A stretch of DNA of 8,740 nucleotides from JAKORR01 sp964608495 (GTDB lineage Bacteria; Armatimonadota; Zipacnadia; Zipacnadales; FEN-943). Positions 5,228 to 8,740 of the stretch are shown here, in pieces. The notes under the pieces were generated by a model. The model saw only the letters and a list, made by a program, of their open reading frames with translations, was not told the origin of the DNA and did no database searches. The DNA is taken from positions 1 to 8,740 of the forward strand of contig CAZSOQ010000220.1 in the NCBI GenBank assembly GCA_964608495.1, given 5' to 3'. Position numbers and translations under genes: made by a program. Within the stretch, counting starts at the first letter, position 1, and each line of letters opens with the position of its first letter.

Positions 5228-6859
5228 CTACTCGTCCCTGTCGTCGCGCGCGGGGGTCAGCTCCTCGGGCCGGCCGAGGCGCTCGGGCCGTGGCGGAGAG
5301 AACAGGTGGCTCACCACCAGGCCGCAGATGATGGTGAGCGCGCAGCCGATGGCCGGGTAGTAGACGAAAGTGATGCCTCCCACAGCGGCCAGGAGCTCAC
5401 GGCCCGCGACGCCGGGCGCCAGGTGCTGGGCGAAGGCCTTGCCGAAGGCCGTCAGGACGGCAGCGGCGAAGCCGGCGGCGGCGCCTAGCAGCGCGCCCTG
5501 CCAGTTGGCCCGGCGCGTCAGCATGCCCAGCAGGAAGATGCCCAGCAGGGGGCCGCAGAAGAGCCCGCTGACGGTGTTGGACATCTCGAGGAGCGTCTTG
5601 CCCCACAGGCCCGCGGCCAGGGCGACGCCCGTCACCAGCACGCCCCAGATGATGGTCCATGCGCGGGCGAGCAGCAGGTGAGCCGCGCGGTCGTAACTGC
5701 GCTTGAGCAGGCCGCCGTAGAAGTCAACGACCGTGGTGGTGGTGATGGAATTGATGCCGGAATCCACCGAGGACATGGTCGCGGCGAAAAGAGCGGCGAT
5801 CAGGGCGCCGCGCACGCCCGGCGGGAGCTGCTGGACGATGAAGAAGGGCAGGATGCGGTCTGGGTGGGTCGTGTCGAAGCCCCCGAGGAGCTCGGGCTTC
5901 TGGTGGTAGAAGCCCCAGACGATGGCACCCATCAGGTAGAAGATGATGCTCACGGGGACGATGATGAGCGCGTGGAGGACGAGGGAGCGGCGGGATTCCT
6001 CGAAGCTCTTCGTGGTCAGGTACCTCTGGATGGCCACCTGGTCCGTGGCGTAGGCGGCCAGGGCCCCCACCGTGCCACCGAAGAGGATCGCCCAGGTCGT
6101 CACCCGCTGCTGCGGGTCCCAGGTCCAGTCGAAGAGGGTCAGCTTGCCTTGCTGCAGCCCCGCGGTCCACAGATAGCCTGCGCCGCCGTCCGTGCGCAGG
6201 ATGGCGACGACGACGATCAGCAGGGCCCCACCGTAGAGCACGAAGAACTGGATGACGTCCGTCCACATCACCGCCGTCATCCCGCCCATGACGGTGTAGG
6301 CCGTGGAGGCAAGGCCGACGAGGACCACGCACGTCTGCCACTGGATGTTGAAGAAGGTCGAGATGGCCAGCGAAGGCGCGAAGACGACCAGCGACATCCA
6401 GCCCAGCCGCCAGAAGATGAAGAACAGGCTGGCGACGATGCGCACGGGCAGGGCGAAGCGGACCTGCAGGTACTCATAGGCGGTGTAGAGGTTGAGCCTG
6501 TAGAAGAAGGGGAGGAAGAGGTGGATGACGATCGGCGCGACGAGGCTGATGCAGAAGAGGCTGAGGGAGTACTTGAGGTCGTACTTGTAGGCCTCGGTGG
6601 GTGCGCCCATGTAGGTGATGGCGGACAGCAGGGAGGCGATGATGGAGACGGCGACGACCCAGTAGCTCATGTTGCGGCCGGCGAGGAAGTAGTCGCGGAC
6701 GCTCTGCTGCTTGCGGGAGAGCAGGGCTCCCTTGGCGACGACGATGGCGAGGTAGACGAGCACAACGATGACGTCGGCCGAGGTCAGCGATACGCCGTGC
6801 GCTGCAGGAACAACGCCCATGGTCTGGTGGGGGCCCGTCACTCCTGCTGTTTGCTGCAC
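5228..6859 (-). CDS. Sodium/solute symporter, SSS family
   Basis: A 543-residue polytopic inner-membrane protein with roughly 13 hydrophobic helices, normal for the SSS (SGLT/PutP-like) family, which imports sugars, amino acids or carboxylates with Na+. Visible family motifs: DYFLAGRNMSYW (57-68), YTVMGGMTAVMWTDVIQ (188-204, the SSS signature region), ATDQVAIQRYLTTKS (271-285), and AALFAATMSSVDSGINS (355-371), whose S363/S364 match the Na2 sodium site. The C-terminal tail is short and charged. The substrate cannot be told from sequence; the neighbouring glycosidase-like gene makes a sugar or sugar acid plausible. The start is uncertain: 6859 is a GTG without a clear Shine-Dalgarno, and an in-frame ATG at codon 14 (6820) also precedes the first helix (LTSADVIVVLVYLAIVV). 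The next gene, pseudopilin-like, follows after 136 bp with its own promoter candidate. Confidence 0.93.
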   Translation of the reverse strand: MQQTAGVTGPHQTMGVVPAAHGVSLTSADVIVVLVYLAIVVAKGALLSRKQQSVRDYFLAGRNMSYWVVAVSIIASLLSAITYMGAPTEAYKYDLKYSLSLFCISLVAPIVIHLFLPFFYRLNLYTAYEYLQVRFALPVRIVASLFFIFWRLGWMSLVVFAPSLAISTFFNIQWQTCVVLVGLASTAYTVMGGMTAVMWTDVIQFFVLYGGALLIVVVAILRTDGGAGYLWTAGLQQGKLTLFDWTWDPQQRVTTWAILFGGTVGALAAYATDQVAIQRYLTTKSFEESRRSLVLHALIIVPVSIIFYLMGAIVWGFYHQKPELLGGFDTTHPDRILPFFIVQQLPPGVRGALIAALFAATMSSVDSGINSITTTTVVDFYGGLLKRSYDRAAHLLLARAWTIIWGVLVTGVALAAGLWGKTLLEMSNTVSGLFCGPLLGIFLLGMLTRRANWQGALLGAAAGFAAAVLTAFGKAFAQHLAPGVAGRELLAAVGGITFVYYPAIGCALTIICGLVVSHLFSPPRPERLGRPEELTPARDDRDE

Positions 6860-6932
6860 CGCCCGGGGATGCAGGCGAGGACGGCGATGGCCCTGACGAG
6901 CCCCTCAGGGCCTCGGCCGCGCGTCCCGGACA

Positions 6933-6970
6933 CGCCGATGATACTACCCGCCGCGCCGCCGATGACGCAA
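6933..6970 (-). promoter_or_regulatory. Candidate symporter promoter with 9-bp direct repeats
   Basis: On the minus strand: -35-like TTGCGT (6970-6965), an 18-base spacer, and -10-like TAGTAT (6946-6941). Each half-match is weak (3 and 4 of 6). The 9-mer TCATCGGCG occurs twice at a 24-bp distance (6965-6957 and 6941-6933), overlapping the last base of each promoter element, so it could be a direct-repeat binding site of a regulator. Both readings are tentative. Confidence 0.3.
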
Positions 6971-6986
6971 GCCCGCCGCGCCCCTG

Positions 6987-7015
6987 TTGCGCATGGCGCC
7001 GCAGTCTGCTACAAG
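6987..7015 (+). promoter_or_regulatory. Candidate promoter of the restriction-modification gene
   Basis: -35-like TTGCGC (6987-6992), a 17-base spacer, and -10-like TACAAG (7010-7015, 4 of 6). It would give a leader of about 55 bases before the ATG at 7077. The spacing is ideal, but the -35 matches only in TTG. Confidence 0.3.
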
Positions 7016-7076
7016 GGTCGCTGTCTTGTTGTCGGCATGGCCGCGTCGCTTCCCGACCAGGGACGAGGTGCCCGGA

Positions 7077-8740
7077 ATGAGCGAGGTTGCACAGCAACCT
7101 CTCGAAGATGGCCGTGATCTGCTGACGGCCCCTGAGGAGACACGGGCGGCGGTAGCCGACCTCGTGGAGCGCTACCGCCGCAATGCCGACCACTACCGCA
7201 CCGCCGCCTACAACGAGACCCAGACGCGGCGCGAGTTCCTTGACCCCTTCTTCGAGGCGCTGGGCTGGGACGTGTCCAACAGGGAGGGCCTCGCCGAGCC
7301 CTACAAGGACGTCATCCACGAGGACGCACTGCGCACCAGAGCGGGCGTCGAGGCCCCGGACTACTGCTTCCGCATCGGCGGACGCCGCGTGTTCTTCGTC
7401 GAGGCCAAGAAGCCCTCGGTCCACGTGAGGGACGCCCCGGCCCCGGCCTACCAGCTTCGCCGCTACGGCTTCAGCGCCGGCCTGGCCCTGTCGGTCCTGA
7501 CCGACTTCGAGGAGCTCGCGCTGTACGACTGCCGCCTCAAGCCCAAGCACTCGGACGGCCCGTCCGTCGCCCGGGTGGACTTCCTCACTTACGAGGAGTA
7601 CCTCGACCGCCTGGACGAGGTCTACTCGATCCTGTCGAAGCAGGCCATCCTCAAGGGCTACCTGGACCGCTACGCCGAGGACACCCGACGCCAGCGCGGC
7701 ACGACCAGGGTGGACGACGAGTTCCTCAAGGAGATCGAGGCGTGGCGCGAGGCGCTCGCCAGGGAGATCGCCCTGCGCAACCCGCCGCTTTCCGTCCACG
7801 AGCTCAACTTCGCGGTCCAGGCCTTGGTAGACCGAATCCTGTTCCTGCGCATCGCCGAGGACCGGGGCGCGGAGCCCTACGCGCGGTTGCGCGACGTGGC
7901 CCGCAGCGAGGGTGTCTACCCACGCCTGTGCCAGGTCTTTCGCGACGCGGATGACAGGTACAACGCCGGGCTGTTCGACTTCGGCGAGCACGGCGACCGG
8001 CTCTCCCTGCAACTGGAGGTCCAGGACAAGGCACTGCGGCCGATACTGGCCGGGCTTTACTACCCGGACTGCCCCTACGAGTTCTCGGTTATTACCGCCG
8101 ACATCCTCGGGGCGGTCTACGAGCGCTTCCTGGGCAAGGTAATCCGTCTGACCCCCGGCCACCGGGCCAAGGTCGAGGAGAAGCCCGAGGTCCGCAAGGC
8201 CGGCGGCGTCTACTACACGCCCAGGTACATCGTGGACTACATCGTCGAGCACACCGTGGGCGAAGCCCTGCGCGAGGCCGGGACGCCCGAGGCCGTGGCG
8301 GGCCTGCGCATCCTGGACCCAGCGTGCGGCTCCGGCTCCTTCCTGCTCGGGGCCTACCAGTACCTTCTGGACTGGCATCTGCGCTACTACCTCGACGACG
8401 GCGCCAAGAAGCACGCCCGCGGACGCACCCCCGCGCTTGTGCAGGTCGGCGGGGGCGACTGGCGCCTCACGCCGCACGAGCGCAAGCGCATCCTTCTGAA
8501 CAACATCTACGGCGTGGACCTGGACCCCCAGGCCGTCGAGGTCACGAAGCTGAACCTGTTGCTCAAGTGCATGGAGGGACAGACGGCGGTGGTGGCGGGG
8601 GAGAGCGTGCTGCTACGCGAGAGGCTGCTGCCGAACATTGACGAGAACATCAAGTGCGGCAACAGCCTGATAGGGCCGGACTACTTCGAGGGGCGGAACA
8701 TGGGGCTGGTGGACGAGGAGGAGCTACGGCGGGTAAGGCC
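7077..8740 (+). CDS. Type IIG-like restriction-modification fusion enzyme (5' part)
   Basis: An open frame of 554 codons that is still open at the window edge. Residues about 40-160 form a PD-(D/E)XK nuclease: YNETQTRREFLDPFFEALGW, then APDYCFRIGG with D95, and FFVEAKKPS with E109 and K111, followed by YQLRRYG (125-131). A helical linker spans about 170-360. The N6-adenine methylase begins with motif X, GVYYTPRYIVDYIV (377-390), then motif I DPACGSGSF (414-422), motif II YGVDLDPQAVEVTKLNL (478-494), and IKCGNSLIG (525-533). The catalytic NPPY/F motif and a target-recognition domain are expected beyond the edge; relatives are about 1000 residues. Such single-chain enzymes both methylate and cut DNA and defend against phage. 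GAGG lies eight bases before the ATG; an in-frame GTG at 7068 is an alternative start. It diverges from the symporter gene, separated by 217 bp. Confidence 0.9.
   Translation, partial: MSEVAQQPLEDGRDLLTAPEETRAAVADLVERYRRNADHYRTAAYNETQTRREFLDPFFEALGWDVSNREGLAEPYKDVIHEDALRTRAGVEAPDYCFRIGGRRVFFVEAKKPSVHVRDAPAPAYQLRRYGFSAGLALSVLTDFEELALYDCRLKPKHSDGPSVARVDFLTYEEYLDRLDEVYSILSKQAILKGYLDRYAEDTRRQRGTTRVDDEFLKEIEAWREALAREIALRNPPLSVHELNFAVQALVDRILFLRIAEDRGAEPYARLRDVARSEGVYPRLCQVFRDADDRYNAGLFDFGEHGDRLSLQLEVQDKALRPILAGLYYPDCPYEFSVITADILGAVYERFLGKVIRLTPGHRAKVEEKPEVRKAGGVYYTPRYIVDYIVEHTVGEALREAGTPEAVAGLRILDPACGSGSFLLGAYQYLLDWHLRYYLDDGAKKHARGRTPALVQVGGGDWRLTPHERKRILLNNIYGVDLDPQAVEVTKLNLLLKCMEGQTAVVAGESVLLRERLLPNIDENIKCGNSLIGPDYFEGRNMGLVDEEELRRVR

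Noticed and set aside
4399..5331. 310-codon plus-strand open frame opposite the pseudopilin-like gene
   Set aside because: It spans three minus-strand features including a promoter and a strong Shine-Dalgarno, and shows no domain.
5678..7117. 479-codon plus-strand open frame opposite the symporter
   Set aside because: Composition is Asp/Gly/Glu-rich, mirroring the antisense of hydrophobic helices. The minus-strand frame has definite SSS motifs.
6474..8477. 667-codon open frame on the minus strand opposite the restriction-modification gene
   Set aside because: It is antisense to a gene with clear nuclease and methylase motifs and overlaps the symporter gene in another frame. Its protein has no recognisable motif; long antisense frames are common at this GC content.

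Overview
The window is GC-rich and gene-dense. It carries five complete protein genes on the minus strand and one truncated gene on the plus strand at the right edge. No rRNA, tRNA or CRISPR array was recognised. The prepilin-like protein has an N-terminus of the type FTLIELLVVIAIIAILAAIL followed by FPVFARAREKARQASC, and a C-terminal H-X9-DG motif. Together with a secreted LamG-barrel protein and a sodium/solute symporter, this points to an Armatimonadota-like bacterium or a related lineage such as Planctomycetota or Hydrogenedentota. That placement is inference from family distribution only.

Layout. Positions 1-406 hold no supported gene, but contain two 33-bp near-identical units at a 39-bp period and a perfect 12-bp hairpin just after the first gene. 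A stress module follows, read right to left: a PerR-type Fur regulator (1606 to 1169), then a Dps-like thioferritin (961 to 407). Positions 1607-1973 are non-coding and hold a likely perR promoter and an inverted pair of REP-like elements whose hairpin stems show a compensatory base-pair change.

A second minus-strand group runs from a GTG-started SSS-family symporter (6859 to 5228) through an H-X9-DG pseudopilin-like protein (5091 to 4456) to an 808-residue exported protein with a LamG domain and a glycosidase-like barrel (4400 to 1974). The pseudopilin gene has its own promoter-like sequence and a strong Shine-Dalgarno. The barrel gene lies 55 bp behind it with no visible ribosome site of its own. 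A reasonable but unproven reading is a carbohydrate module: surface processing by the barrel protein and uptake by the symporter.

On the plus strand, diverging from the symporter, a fused restriction-modification enzyme (type IIG-like) starts at 7077 and leaves the window open at 8740. Its first 554 residues contain a PD-(D/E)XK nuclease site and the first SAM-binding motifs of an N6-adenine methylase.

Nothing here is clearly a new system. The best leads are the REP-like pair in an unexpected lineage, the LamG-barrel protein of unassigned glycosidase family, and the paired repeats at the left edge.
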